The translations under genes were made by a program, and so were the position numbers. Shown here one piece after another: positions 35,973 to 48,025 of a DNA stretch of 64,000 nt. The notes under the pieces were generated by a model. It saw nothing but the letters and a program-made list of their open reading frames with translations, was not told where the DNA came from and made no database searches. Source of the DNA: Salvator merianae. Its lineage: Eukaryota; Chordata; Lepidosauria; Squamata; Teiidae. The stretch is taken from assembly GCA_003586115.2 (NCBI GenBank), contig QVOM02000116.1:45331024-45395023 (forward strand). The letters run 5' to 3'. Every line of letters starts with the position of its first letter. Within the stretch, counting starts at the first letter, position 1.

Positions 35973-38582
35973 GTAAGTGGAAAGCAGAAATAGTAGATTC
36001 CTGGGTTAAGCATTTCAAAATGTTTACTGGAAGAGAACCATTGCCTTGAGTGCTATAGCATAGTAAGGTAGGGTGTCATTTTGAACCATAAATAACCAAA
36101 TAAATACTCTCCCTTCATGTCTGGCAAGTTCCAGGATTCCTGTACTGGAAGCTGGAACAGCAGTGAAGAGACGTTAGGGGGTTGAAAAATCAGTAGAATA
36201 AGGCTTGGTAGGAATGCAGCAGAGGAACTTGATAACGGCAGAGCAGAAGTCTCCTCAGGAGTAGGTCATTCCCACAAGAGTCATTTCAAAGCCTTTCTAT
36301 GGCTGGATCAAAAGCCACGCTTCAAGACCTGCCAGAAACAAAAAAGCTAAAAAAGACTAGAAAGACAATCCAATAGTAACCAACAGTAACTTTATCTCAG
36401 TTATTTGGAGCAGAAGATACGAAAAGTAAATCCTTTCCCAGTTTTCTACTGGACAAATCCAGTATGTGCATCCACTAATATAATCAAGTAGGACTCAGCT
36501 TTGCTCAAGGAGCAGTCAACCAGAAAGCATCCTTTCTACGTGAAGTAAGTAGGTTCTGGAGCTACAGTTAAGCTGGTTATGGAGCGATAGTTATTAGTTG
36601 TATATGAGATCCATCCCCTTAAATATAGGGAATAGCTGCAAGTCCCTGTACTTTGCGATCAGCACTTCTGGTGGTATCACCTTTTAATGTAGAGTGTGAA
36701 TGTATGGTGGTGTATTACGTGGACACAGATATGTGTGTAAGTTCTGCATAAGCGGACTTGAATGCATGTGCACAGCTTCATGTGTGTTAATATTTAGTCA
36801 TGGATGGTGTTAGTTTTCATTAAAGAGTGTGCCAAGTGGCTCTACCCACCAACTCAGTGCCCCCTTTGAGAGAGAGGCACAAGATGGTGTGGCCCGTGGG
36901 GATCTCGGTGCTGCCGTAATGCGTTAGAGCTCCCTGGTTCTCAGTACAGTGAGGCCTGGATAATGGAAGGCAGGGAAGACTGAAAACTGAGCTTGTAGCA
37001 ATCCCAGTGGAACCACAGAGGAGGATATAGGCTGGCCCACAGTTCTACCCATGCCGTTGTCCCATTTGCTGGAGATGAGCCAAAGGAAAAGTCAATCAGA
37101 CCATCTTACATGCTCCTTCCCATTCATCTTTCACCTGTATGCAGAGCTTCCATTACTTGCCATCCATTTATAAAGAGCTGCATTTTATACAGATACCTTA
37201 GGTCAGAGGTTACTGACATCTGTAGGGCAGGTATTGTTGAAGTGCAGCTGTTTGCAGCTGACCATGCTACACTTTGACCACCCTGATGTAGTTGATTAAT
37301 ATTTTATTTAGCAGAATGATGTGAAGTAAGGACACACATTTTAAGTTAGCAGATGAAGAAGAAAATGGTCTTTCAAAACTGAATTGTATCTTTATAAAAA
37401 GTAAATTGTGAATTATCTTACATTCCTCAGTAATCTCTTTTTATGAAAAGATCTATACTGAGGTGTTCAGAAAATGTCCTTTCCATTTAACTGGAAAGGT
37501 CAGATGATTCTCCATTCAAGAATGATTTATTATGTTGAAAACTATAGAAAAAAGCCAACAGCACTGGTAAGGATGGGGCCCCCGGAATTAGATTCCTTGG
37601 TTGGGTCACTTCCAAGCAGCATGATTTTTTAATTATGACACCAGCATTTTGCCTTGATTGTCCATTTCTGGAAAGGCCATATGCAAATGTTGCAAAACAA
37701 ATGAGCCTTGTACCTCTCTTGCAAGGAACTAATAAGGCGTTCCCAATGACGATGTAAATGAAGTTGAAAGGGAGGAACTTTGTCCGGGCCCCACCTAGTG
37801 ACTTTCGTGGCTGGTGAGGATTTGAATCTGAGGCTGAGCTGCATGTAGTTTACACCAGGTTAATCAATATGAATTTACAGTTTCGGCTGAAGCAGTAAGC
37901 TAGGAGGATTCCCAATTTGCACAGCACATGAGTTGGCGGTTTCCCCTGCAGTCGCTTGAGAGGCTTCATAAAGAGGCTGAAAGAATCTTGGCCTACTAAC
38001 ATGGAAACTTTAAATATTTACTAGGTAACACTTGATTGTACTGAGAAAGGCATGCAGTGCTGTGAGCCAAGGTGGAAGTAATAAATCACCTACAAGCTGC
38101 AGTCATTAGCCTTTTTTGAATATCGAGAACTGTTGAAATTACCAAGATATGGAAATCAGTATGCCTGCCTTTGCTCCAAAGAGGGGAGGGATCTTACTTT
38201 TTGAATATAGCATGAACAGGAAAACCCCTGACATTCATATCTCGGAAATTTCATCACACTTCTGGAGAATATGTTGTATGCTTGAAGAAAGCAAGCTCTG
38301 TTTCCTCTAGGAGGCAATAGATTGCAAGGGATCTGCTAAATTATAAAGCCAGCCATCGTTTGGGGGCAGTTTCATTTCTGCGAAATAAAGAAGTTATTAA
38401 TGTTGGAAGTGGATATTCGTTAGGTGGAGGAGAGGGTAAATGCACTGGTGAATCAGGTAATTCTAGAATGTGTGTGTGATGATCCCATGCTGGGACTCTT
38501 TAGATAGAAGTGTATACTATCTCATGTACAATCATCCCTCATATAATGCTGTGATTTGGTTCCTGCAAACTGTTGTATAATG

Positions 38583-38862
38583 CAGTCGACCTAGATAGCT
38601 TTAAGAACAGATTGGACACATTCATGGAAGTTGGTTGTATCAATGGCTACTAGAGTGGATGCCTAGGCACTGCCTCCAGGGTGGAAAGACAGGCAGGATG
38701 CCTCTAAAGGCCACTTGTAGGGACATGAGAGCAGGTGAAGGTTTTGCTTTTTTATTCTGCTTGAGAACACCCAGAAGCAATTGGTGGGCCACTGTGTGAG
38801 ACAGGATGCTGGATTAGATGAGCAGTGGCCCGATCCAGCAGGGCTCTTCTTACGTTCTTTTT
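38583..38862 (+). mobile_element. CR1 LINE 3' end, sense
   Basis: The sense strand encodes the last ORF residues (DLDSFKNRLDTFMEV-like), then 'caatggctactagagtgg', 'ggcaggatgcctctaaagg' and the 3' end 'agacaggatgctggattaga' followed by 'ccagcagggctcttcttacg'. It is the complement of the start of the antisense CR1 at 12897. Confidence 0.85.
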
Positions 38863-40549
38863 TGTAATGTGAAATGGTCTAATCCAAGTAGTTGCTGGGA
38901 GAAAAAGAAAACTACGTTCTCTAACCCTGATCTGTGATCTCTTCCCTACTAATGCTCAAGTGCAACATGTAGTTAAGTAATGCTCTGTGTTACATTTCAT
39001 GTGGTGCTGATAGGTCATAGGATTTCTTGGTCCCTAACACCCAAGCAGGCATCCCTTGTCTTCTCTGAGGAATGCCATTCTCTCTTCATTGCAGAAGAGA
39101 AGTGGCTAGCATGTGAATATAGAGCAAGGGGGGTTTACTGTGAAATTGGGCTTTGATGCAATTTCTTGTCTTCAAAGAATCCTGACCAATCCCAACTAAG
39201 CCCGTGGTCCATATCAGCCATTTCCGAGTTGGTTTATCCAGAACTGCTGTTGACTTACTTCTGTGCATTTATGGGCATGTTTATAACTAAGCATAATCAA
39301 ATAGTGGAATTCAGGGAGCAAAAGGTACTGTGAGAACCAGCTCCTGATAGCAACAGCTTTATATAAAGGTGGATATGCTGTTTCAAGTTAAGGAAGAATG
39401 TCAGTTATAAGAAACCAGGCAAGCCATATAGACATAACAAGGACATGTCCTGACATTTTAACCTGGATCTGTTGCAGTCCTGTCAAATGAAGTAGGTAGC
39501 CTTATTCAAAAATCTAAGAAGGTTCGTGGGTTGGGGAGGGGGCTGACCCTTACTCCTGTGGCCCAAATATCTGATCCTCACTGGATCGCCTTAGCAAGCT
39601 TCTCCACTGTCCCACTGACCTTCTTTGGTGCACCTGCTCTCCACCTCAGGTACTGGCTACCACTAAAGTAGATATTCCTCTCTTCCTAGCTCAGCAATGA
39701 AACTTCCTCTCATGGCTACAAATGGTTGCTCTCCATTTCATGAGGCCTTTCTTTACAGAGCTGTTTGCCATTGCAAGAGGATAATTGTCATCCTTGCATC
39801 TAGGTTAGTCCCAAACGTCACCATTTGTTATCAGGCCACCTGGGAGGAAGCGTTGAGAGGCTGAGTAATGAATCTCGCCTAGGTGGCCAGAGAACAACTC
39901 TAGTAATTAGCCTTTGCAATCATGTCACTCCATTTTGCACCATTTGTATTGATTCTCTCGGAATAGCAGGAAGCACAAATTGAATCTAATATATAAGCCA
40001 ACCAATCTACAAGGGAAAAAGATCAAAGGAAAGGAAAGGAAATGGAAGGTTAATATCTGCTAGTACTGAAGAGTGAAATGTTTTATTCAGTGCTTTATAT
40101 TTTCATTCTGAAAGTTCCTCAAATAGAAATAGAAGGTAGAAGAATTAGCTCATATTCTTTACCAACAGAAAATGATCTTAAAATACAGTAAAATATAATG
40201 GAAAAAAGGTTCAAATTAAGCAGCAAAAGAAATCCCAACCTGGATGAGAACAGCAGCAGTAAAATAAGAGATTAGGCTTACATTTGTGGTATGTCACAGA
40301 AATCCCCCTGGGCTGCACTTTCAGAGGCCTGAGAACTTTCATTCCCATCATTCATAAGTAAGCCAGGACTGGCAGCCATCATGTGCACGGTGCCTAACAT
40401 GCTCCCCACTATTCTCCCATCCCGACCCAAATCACTGGACTTGAACCAGAAAGTTAGCTCCATGTTCTGCACCAACTGTACAGCGTAGCAGCTGCTTTTC
40501 TCTGGCACTGAGCCGTGGTCAGGCCCGGTATATAAGCATTTAGGTTACT

Positions 40550-40640
40550 ACTAATTAGTCTTACTTTATCTGGAACTAAGCAAAGTTGGACCCAGATAGT
40601 ATTTGAATGGAAGACCACCTGGGAATCTTGGTATGCAAGA
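40550..40640 (+). repeat. 5S rRNA-derived segment (pseudogene or SINE3 head)
   Basis: The stretch matches the middle and 3' part of 5S rRNA: 'tctggaactaagc', then 'gttggacccagatagtattt' and 'gaatggaagaccacctggga'. It covers the internal control region, and the differences are mostly transitions. The 5' third is not convincing. It could be a plain 5S pseudogene or the head of a 5S-derived SINE (SINE3/AmnSINE type). I see no tail to decide. Confidence 0.75.
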
Positions 40641-41214
40641 TTCTTATTAAGAAAACTGCGTGGTTCTGTTCGTGCAGTGACAAGGTGCGCCTGGATCCCT
40701 TCATGCAATCAAGCTTGTCTTAATGGACTTTTCAGATTTAAGTCCAGCGATCTGACAGGCTATGGAGTCATCTACCCAGTTGCCTAGGATACTGTGCTAT
40801 GTATGCAAATTATTTCAGCGATAAACTTGTTTTGTTCTAGGAACTGGAGAAGAAATTTGTTCTGGTCCTTTCTAATACTTACGCAGAAGTTTATTGAGCT
40901 CAGTAGTGTTGACCTGAAAGTGAGCAAATGTAGGATTGACACATGCAGCCCAAACCTATGAACCTCTACCCCAGAGGCATACCATGTAAAATGAGCCTTA
41001 AGGTATAGGTGTCATGCATACAATTGAGATTACCTATAGGTCCCACTGGGTAGTCCCACTGGGTCCAGTGCCAGGGCTGCAGGTGTCTGAGTATTTTCCA
41101 GGAGGATCATCCCATTTGTTCTCAGTAGGATTAAGCTGCAAGTTGCATATAATGTCTGTAGAATCAGAGCATAAACCAATTCTTCAACTATTTACTTTCT
41201 CACTGAGAAATGTG

Positions 41215-41665
41215 TAGGTCTCTTCAGCCTTGAAAGATGGCATTTAAGAGATGGCCTGATTGAGGTATATAAAATCATGCATTGTGTGGAGAAGGTGGAT
41301 AAAGAAAAAGTATTTTCTCTATCACACAACACCAAAAGCAAGGGGCACTCTACGAACCTGATGGGCAGGAGAGTTAGGACCGACAAGGGTGAATATTTTT
41401 TCCCTCAGAGGATCATCATTCTGTGCCAGAAGAGGTGGTGACAGCAACCACCCTGGATTGTTTTATAAAAGAATTAGACAAATTCATGGAGGACAGGTGT
41501 ATCAATGGCTACTAGAATGGATGCTTACATACTGCCTCCAGTTTGGAGAGACAGGCAGGATGCCTCTAAAGGCCATTTGCAGGGTATTGAGAGCAGGTGA
41601 AGGTTTTGCATTTGTCTTCTGCTTGAGAATGCCCAGAAGCAGTTGGTGGGCCACTCAGCAGCAGA
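41215..41665 (+). mobile_element. CR1 LINE 3' part, sense
   Basis: The sense strand encodes a broken CR1 C-terminus: SSALKDGI-like, then the RDGLIEVYKIMHCVEKVDKE region and a segment with RRVRTDKGEYFF-like reading, then DKFMEDRCINGY-like and the 3' region 'ggcaggatgcctctaaagg'. It ends at 'gttggtgggccact', where an unrelated sequence begins. Confidence 0.85.
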
Positions 41666-41939
41666 GGGGCAGTGGCATGGTAGGTCTGACCAGTCCATTC
41701 CAGGTCAAAAATGGTCTGAGTTCCTTATCCATCCCTGGGACAGACTATCTTATAAGAGCATGCTCATGACCTAAGAGTTTCAAGAGATCGTGCTTACTTT
41801 TATTTTAACACCCACCTTTTTGCTTGCTTCCTGCTAAAAAAACTTGGAAAACCTATGTAATTTATGAGATCTCCTTTGTAAAAGTGCTCTCGTGCTCTTC
41901 TGCTGCGATTCCAAACTAATATTCATGTTTTCATTCTAG

Positions 41940-42065
41940 ATGTTCATACAGAAGCAGTCCAGGCAGCTCTTGCAAAACATAAAGAAAGGAAAATGGCAGT
42001 TCCTATGCCATCCAAGCGACGTTCATTGGTGGTACAAACATCAATGGATGCCTACACACCTCCAG
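41940..42065 (+). CDS. DIP2C: DIP2C coding exon 4 (internal exon)
   Basis: This 126-bp exon encodes 42 residues: (D)VHTEAVQAALAKHKERKM, then AVPMPSKRRSLVVQTS and MDAYTPP. The HTEAVQAALAKHKE helix is a hallmark of all DIP2 paralogues and closes the DMAP1-binding-like N-terminal domain. The acceptor is cattctag and the donor is GTAAGA. It is phase 1 at both ends: the leading AT completes the aspartate begun by exon 3, and the last G opens the aspartate of exon 5. The helix is followed by a basic KRRS patch and a proline-containing linker. Nothing in the exon suggests decay. Confidence 0.97.
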
Positions 42066-42174
42066 GTAAGAAATCACATGAAACATTGAAAGCTTTTTAA
42101 TTGTGTATAAGCGTTAGTTTAACACAATTTAGAGGAAGAGGAAAGATTAATAGATTGCTTCAACCTGTCTCTCA

Positions 42175-42312
42175 GGCTACATCCAGACATCACTTACTCA
42201 CTCTACTATATTTGGATATTCCAGAATAAAGCATGGATATTCTGGAATATTCATGCTTTATTTCAGAATATCCAAATATAATGGAATAAGTAAGCGATGT
42301 CTGGATGCAGCC
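42175..42312. mobile_element. Foldback MITE, family A, copy 2
   Basis: Length 138 bp. The left end GGCTACATCCAGACATCACT pairs with the right end AGCGATGTCTGGATGCAGCC, and the arms meet at 'gcatggatattctggaatat'. It matches the copy at 2941 over most of its length. It lies 110 bp downstream of DIP2C exon 4. Confidence 0.85.
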
Positions 42313-42605
42313 CTAGTCTGGGTCTGTTTGTGTTTACTTGGAAGCAGCTAGTTCTCTGACTTATGGGACTTATGCACAAGTAACCTTGCATCAGAATTCA
42401 GCTCAAATCAGTGTAGTCTAACTAGCCATTGATTCTTCTCTATTATTTCCTCTTTTTATTTTTTTTTGCCTGTGTCTGTATCCAAGACACAGACAATTTA
42501 CATTTCTACATTTGGTATACCTGATAAAACCAATAATAAAGATTTTAATTCAGCAACAAGTTTCATGTGAGTGTAGCAGATTTCACTTAAATATAAAGGT
42601 TATGA

Positions 42606-42862
42606 ACCAGGATTAAGAAGAAGAAGTAGAGTTGGTTTTTGTACCCCGCTTTTCTCACCCGAAGGGACTCAAAGCGGCTGACAACCTTCTGTTCTTCTCC
42701 CCACAACAGACACCCTGTGAGGTAGGTGGGGCTGTGAGAACTCAAAACAGAGCTGTGACGAGCCCAAGGTCACCCAGCTGGCTTCATGCGGAGTGCAGAC
42801 TCGAACCGGGAGAGTTCCAGATAAGAGTCTGACACGCTAACCACAAGGCCAAACTGGCTCAC
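42606..42862 (-). mobile_element. tRNA-type SINE (MIR-like), antisense
   Basis: Read on the minus strand, it begins GAGCCAGTTTGGCCTTGTGG, a tRNA-like A-box region, followed by a B box (CCCGGTTCGAGTCTGC). Then comes a core with 'agctgggtgaccttgggc' and an end with 'gagtcccttcgggtgag'. It ends at an AAG-rich stretch on the + strand. This is a very common reptile SINE. The polymerase III boxes are well kept, so the copy is fairly young. Confidence 0.8.
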
Positions 42863-44027
42863 ATTAACATTCTAACTTGATATGCATTTGGAAAGTAGAA
42901 CTTTTCAAGCAGATAGTATAAGCAGATAGATCATTGCTTTGAGTGCCACATGTTTGGGCAATCATAGTTCATAATCCTGTGGTGGAGGATGGTCTCTTAG
43001 TTTGGTGATGGAATCTTTGAAATTTCTTCCCTGGAAGTTCCCTTTTGATTACATTATTATTAGGCCCATGGCTAACATATACTTATTTCTTTCAGTGATT
43101 CCCAAACAGGGGTATGCATACCACCAGGGGTACTAACAAGGATATTTAGTGGTGGAAAAAGGCACATACAGCAACTATATTAATTACAGACATTTTGCTA
43201 ATATGAAGGGGTGCATTTTATGGAAATGCACTGCCAAGGGGTATGCAAGTGAAAAAAAGTTAGGAATCTAAGTGAATATCCCATTAAATTTTGTGGGACT
43301 TCTCTAAGAGCATAGGCCCGCAGATTTATTCTGCCAAGCTTTTTCAGTTCTGGGTCTCTAGATAATTGTCGTAAAGGCTGCTCTTGTTGAAATGAGAGCT
43401 CCAAAGGGGGTAATTTCCTGACTGCTGTTTTGCACTCCTGCTTCAGAGCTATTTCAGGCAGGCTTTATTTGTCTTTCATGTTCCCAGATGATCAGTGGTC
43501 ATAGAGAGAAAGAAGCTACATTCTGGCATTACTCAACCAGATTTGACTATTTGATGTTTTGATTGCCGTTTAAGTGGAAAGGAGGAATATCCTTGTTCCC
43601 ATGAAAATGATGATACCTCACAGTGGAAACACTCCCTGCCTTATTCTAGGTTTTATTTTAGTATGATATTCCAGGTTTTGTTTGAGTATGACAGTCCAAC
43701 ACTGGATGTGTTTTGATTAAATCTTTAATCAGTGGGCTCTATTGGGGCTCTGTATTCAAATGAATCTTTTGATGGAGCAAATCAGGCATAATAGGTGCAG
43801 AATTAGCAAGGCTGGTTTAGTTGCTCCGGAAAGTTCACTGTCCCTCCTTCTGCAAATACTTTATCTATTGAAATGACCAGGAGTTTTGTTTGCTTTGTTT
43901 CTCACATGCATTTCTGGCTGCTTTTATTTGTTCTGGTTGTAGTCTGTGAGTTATTTTAATAAGACTTAAATTGCGGTTTTCATCATTTGAATGCTCTATT
44001 TATGTTATTAATATGGACACATATTAT

Positions 44028-44110
44028 TTATTTAATTGTATTTTCATCCCACCCTTACTTAAAGGTCTCAGGGCTGGTTACAACGGTAAAAACAGACCAA
44101 AAAGAAATCA
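44028..44110 (-). mobile_element. L2-like LINE 3' end, antisense
   Basis: TATTTATTTAATTGTATTTT followed by 'catcccacccttacttaaag' and 'gtctcagggctggttacaa' is the complement of the tail and final 3' region seen intact at 61030-61085. Confidence 0.6.
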
Positions 44111-44475
44111 TTAGAAACAATAGCAGTATCTGAAAGTGAGTGGGGGAGAGCTGTTTCTAGTTTTGGAAGTGAACAATCCCTTTGTGCAGAATATCGTTTT
44201 TCAACCTGATGACTTTCATATGCTTTGGACCATAACTCCCATCGACTTCAGCTAGAAGGTGCCCACTTAGACAATGTTCAGAGGTACAGGGAATTGTAGT
44301 TCAGGAGCATCTGAAAGGCTATAGGCTAGCTACTTCTATTCTAAATCATTGTGGTTATTCAGTTCCCTTCACATAGGTGAGCGTTTGTTTTACTAGTATG
44401 TCAATTTGTCAAACAGCAGTTGTTGGGAGTTATGCTCCAAAGCAGTAGAACAGGAATGTTACTGTATTGCTGATA

Positions 44476-44739
44476 CAGTGGTACCTTGTTATTATAAGTT
44501 TCTGTTCCAGTTAGACCCTGTGGACATGAAAATTTGCAAATAGCAAAGGAGGCAAATAACAGATATCCATTTCTGTCTGCCCAGTTAGAAAAGGTGGGCA
44601 ATTTACGTGCCAGTCTCTGGTGCTGACTTGTGCATCCATCAGTCAGTGGGCCAGGGATATCAAAGCCCTGTACATTTGTTCAGTTGCCAAATAAACCAGA
44701 TTTGTGGTTTTCAAAATCATGAATAACAAGAGGCAACTG
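44476..44739. mobile_element. Tigger/pogo-like MITE
   Basis: The left end CAGTGGTACCTTGTTATTAT and the reverse complement of the right end, CAGTTGCCTCTTGTTATTCA, form terminal repeats. The next segment ('tttctgttccag') is like the usual subterminal part of such elements. A TA precedes the left end; the right flank is CATA. It ends 165 bp before exon 5. Confidence 0.6.
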
Positions 44740-44904
44740 CATATTATTTTTCTCTTAAAGTATTGGTGTGGATGAGACATAATGGATGTTTTACTGTGGT
44801 CAGTTCAGTTGGCAGTTTTGCTTGGGGCCAACATGCCAAAGATCTGTAGTCTGTGTCTTTTGATTTAAGCTTTATATTTTATCACATTTTTTCCCCGTGC
44901 TTAG

Positions 44905-45114
44905 ATACCTCATCTGGTTCAGAAGATGAAGGCTCTGTACAGGGCGATTCACAGGGAACTCCAACGTCGAGCCAAGGGAGTATAAATATGGAACACTGGA
45001 TCAGCCAAGCAATCCATGGCTCTACCACCTCCACAACATCTTCATCTTCAACGCAGAGTGGTGGCAGTGGTGCTGCACATAGACTAGCTGATGTAATGGC
45101 ACAAACACATATAG
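44905..45114 (+). CDS. DIP2C: DIP2C coding exon 5 (internal exon, disordered linker)
   Basis: This is the longest exon here, 210 bp for 70 residues. It starts (D)TSSGSEDEGSVQGDSQGTP, continues through INMEHWISQAIHGS and a Ser/Thr-rich run (about 15 residues of mostly S and T), and ends RLADVMAQTHI. The acceptor is cgtgcttag after a T-rich tract; the donor is GTAAGC. It is phase 1 at both ends. The segment is low in hydrophobics apart from the WISQAI and LADVMA islands, as expected for the disordered linker before the first adenylate-forming domain. The INMEHWISQAIHGS motif separates DIP2C from DIP2A and DIP2B, whose equivalents differ. The frame stays open past the donor to 45191, but this is intron. 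Confidence 0.97.
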
Positions 45115-45225
45115 GTAAGCGTTACTTAATGCAGGAGTCTAATTTTATTTTGCAAAGCTATTATTCATTGAAGTGGATTACAGAAATTTGAACTAGAGTT
45201 TGTAATGTTTTCCGTACAGCCTGCC

Positions 45226-45345
45226 TGCCTTCCTTCCTTCCTTCCTTCCTTCCTTCCTTCCTTCCTTCCTTCTGTCCTTCCGTCCTTCCGTCCTTCCTTC
45301 CTTCCTTCCATTCATCCATCCATCCATCCTTCCTTCCTCTTACAC
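45226..45345. repeat. (TTCC)n / (GTCC) / (ATCC) compound microsatellite
   Basis: Long tetranucleotide tract with TTCC units, interspersed TCCG units, then CATC units and again TTCC. The complement encodes a run of KEGR repeats by chance. Confidence 0.95.
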
Positions 45346-45349
45346 TATT

Positions 45350-45486
45350 TGAGTCGAGTGCAGGTAAATGTTTTGCCTTTGTCTTCTTGAGAATGCCCAG
45401 AAACAATTGGTGGGCCACTGTGTGAAGCAGGATGCTGGACTACATAGGCTGTGGCCTGACCCAGCAGGGCTTCTCTTATGTTCGTA
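45350..45486 (+). mobile_element. CR1 LINE 3' end, sense
   Basis: Starts with 'gtgcaggtaaatgttttgcc' and ends with 'aggatgctggactacatagg' and 'ccagcagggcttctcttatg', the same 3' end as at 38583-38862. The adjoining microsatellite may mark its left side. Confidence 0.8.
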
Positions 45487-47879
45487 TATTTCTTGGGGCA
45501 TATATGATGAGTGAACTAAGAATCAGGACCAGATGATGTTTTACCATGTAGGCATGCTAACAGTGAGCCATCCTATTCACTTAGAGGCATGTCTCATTGT
45601 AAGGAGTATCTGCAAGAAAGTCTTCCAGGCAGAACAAAGTGTGTTTACTTACTAATGTGTTCAATACGATGTGCCCCTTGGATTGGAAGAGAGAATAGTA
45701 TCAGAAGTGATTTCTACATTTGCAAAAATAATTGCAACTTAAAATAATTTACCGTGGATGGGCAATACTTGGTTTTATGAAATTACCTTGTTGCTTAAAA
45801 TTAGAATTGCTCTATATACTAAGTGGTCACAGCATTGTAGGTTTAACTCGTTTAGAATTTTATTGTGTGAACGAATTAGTTGCGTGAAGGGTTACTTGGA
45901 TGAGCTTCAGCAAAATAGATCAGGACTACATGATAGCGATATGGATTTCAGTGAAGTTAAAAGTCTGAACTTTGTCTCGTTATGTGATAGAGTGGGGCTT
46001 ATTTTGGGTGGTTGGAAGGGGGACTTTAAATGTGCTCCCCAACTATATGTTGGCTAAGATAAAGAAATGTTGAATGTATTGCCCTGAAAGTATAGAAGCA
46101 TGGAGTAGATTGTGTTTGTCTGTAGAACAAGTGGGCCTTGCAAATTGCTTGAAAGTTCCTCTGAGTTAATCAAGATTACGTCTTTGAATTATCAGAACAT
46201 CTGATTTGGGAGGTTGTGTCAAAATAAATCATCCTGTTTTAATGAAATTTGACTGCACATAGAAGGATTTAGGATGAAGGCTCTGATCTCTCCATCTCCC
46301 CAAGAAACTGTTTTATTCCTAAGATTAATTAGCAGGTTTGTACCAAATACTGATTGTATTTTATGGGATAGCTAAAGGACCCATGCTTTGTACCAGAGTA
46401 AAGAAAGTTTGATCTGTTTAACTGTCTAGCTAGCAAAACTGTTTCCTCATGCTTGTCATTCCAGAAAATGTCTAACCCCTGAGGAACCAAAATAAATAGA
46501 AATTTGTTTTTCTTAATTTTTTAGAAGTGGTGTGGTGGTTATTGCTGGAAAATCTAGACTTGCTACTGCTATAATTGAGGTCTGATGCAGCGAAATTCAA
46601 TAAAGTGCTAGAAACCAAAATAATTTCTTTGGGCTTTTCTAGTATAACATGATTCCAGTTATGATCTATCAAAACCACATTGTTTTGGAGCAGTAATTCT
46701 TATCATTTATACAGTACTCCTGTGCACCCTTTCTTGGGAGTAAGTACTATTGAATACAATAGAATTTAAGATAGAATTTATAGAATTTTGAACTGTTCTA
46801 AAGAAAACTTAAAGTAAATATTTTATTGCCCAGTTTTCACCCCATCCTTAAGTAAGTTGATCACACAAAGCAACTTTGGACCATTCTTCGAACATGGAGC
46901 GTTCCATCTGTAGGCACACGAAAAATAAGTGTGTCACACACATTTTAAAAATAAATAAGCCCCTTTCTTACCTCCCTGGCTCCCCTCATTACCTTTGTGC
47001 CTCACATCTTTGCCTTCTAATCTGGCTGCTGTCAGTTTGATTTTCCATGGACCCGATTGGTCAGTGATGGCAACAGGTCACTGTTGGCTATAGGAGCCTC
47101 ATAGTCTCCCATCCCTAATGTCCCAAACTGCAACTTGTCCCAAGAGCCATTTATTTGCTTCTGCTGCAAAAGGGGTGTACAAGGCCACTCTTCAGAATGA
47201 GTAGAGGGTTCTTGTATATTTTACATCAATCCCTTGAGCCTCAAATGTGCCCTGGGGCATCCAAAAAATGTGTCTGAACATGCCCTAAGTGTTGTGTTCC
47301 TTTGGATGTTCATTTCTGCTTTCTGAGAACTTATCTACTGCCTGTTTAATTCTTTGAAGATTCTCAACAGCTTAGTATCCACTTGTGTTCAAAGATGTTT
47401 ACCCCAAGAAAGTGTGCATAGGAATATATCCTAAATACAGACTTCCACTCCAAGGTAATTTTTGAAACGTCATGACTAGAAACATCTCTTAAGATTTTAA
47501 GACACAAGCGAGCAACTAGCAGAGGAAGTGTCAGGAAATGAAGATAGTTATCAAAATCATCTGGTGTTCGTGTCAAAAGACTTCTGAACCAGACTCTGTT
47601 TGTAAGGTGGTGATAAAATGTCATAAGATTGGGGACCAAATTCTCAGGTAGAGAATTTCAGAAAAACAAGTACCATAGCACAAAGAAGTCTCGTATGTTC
47701 CTATCAACTGCAATTTGGATAAGAGCAAGATATGCAAGATTGTTTCTGTGGATGACTGTCAGATAAAGTACCTGACAGTCCTAGACTTCCAACTGCAGTT
47801 CGTGCTTTGACAAAGTACAGTTCAGCACACCACTACTGCGTGGAGATTTGAGAGGAACATGTTGATGGTGGCTGGACGT

Positions 47880-48025
47880 CTTATTTTAGTTGCTACTTAC
47901 TGTGGAAGATTTTTGTTTCCATTGTTTTTAATCTGGCTTTTTTTATGGTTCTGTTTTCTATCTTGCCCTGAGACTACAGTGAAGGGTGGTGTAAAAATCT
48001 CCCAAATAAAAAAATATGAACCCAG
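47880..48025 (+). mobile_element. L2-like LINE 3' end, sense (diverged)
   Basis: A T-rich stretch is followed by 'tcttgccctgagactacagt' and 'gaagggtggtgtaaaaatct', then an A-rich tail. This matches the layout of the 3' end at 61030-61085. Confidence 0.5.

Larger units (their letters stand above)
35973..41939 (+). other. DIP2C: DIP2C intron 3
   Basis: A 6.0-kb intron containing two sense-oriented CR1 3' ends and a 5S rRNA-derived segment. The rest, in particular 35973-38530, 38870-40500 and 41770-41930, shows nothing I can name. A short stretch at about 38527-38580 resembles one end of a Tigger-like element but lacks the partner end. Confidence 0.85.
42066..44904 (+). other. DIP2C: DIP2C intron 4
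   Basis: A 2.8-kb intron with a foldback MITE, an antisense tRNA-type SINE, a short L2-like 3' end and a Tigger-like TIR element. In 42870-44020 I see nothing I can name. Confidence 0.85.

Noticed and set aside
42780..42862. tRNA-like sequence with A and B boxes as a tRNA gene
   Set aside because: It continues into the conserved core and tail of a SINE and lacks a proper acceptor stem, so it is the SINE head.
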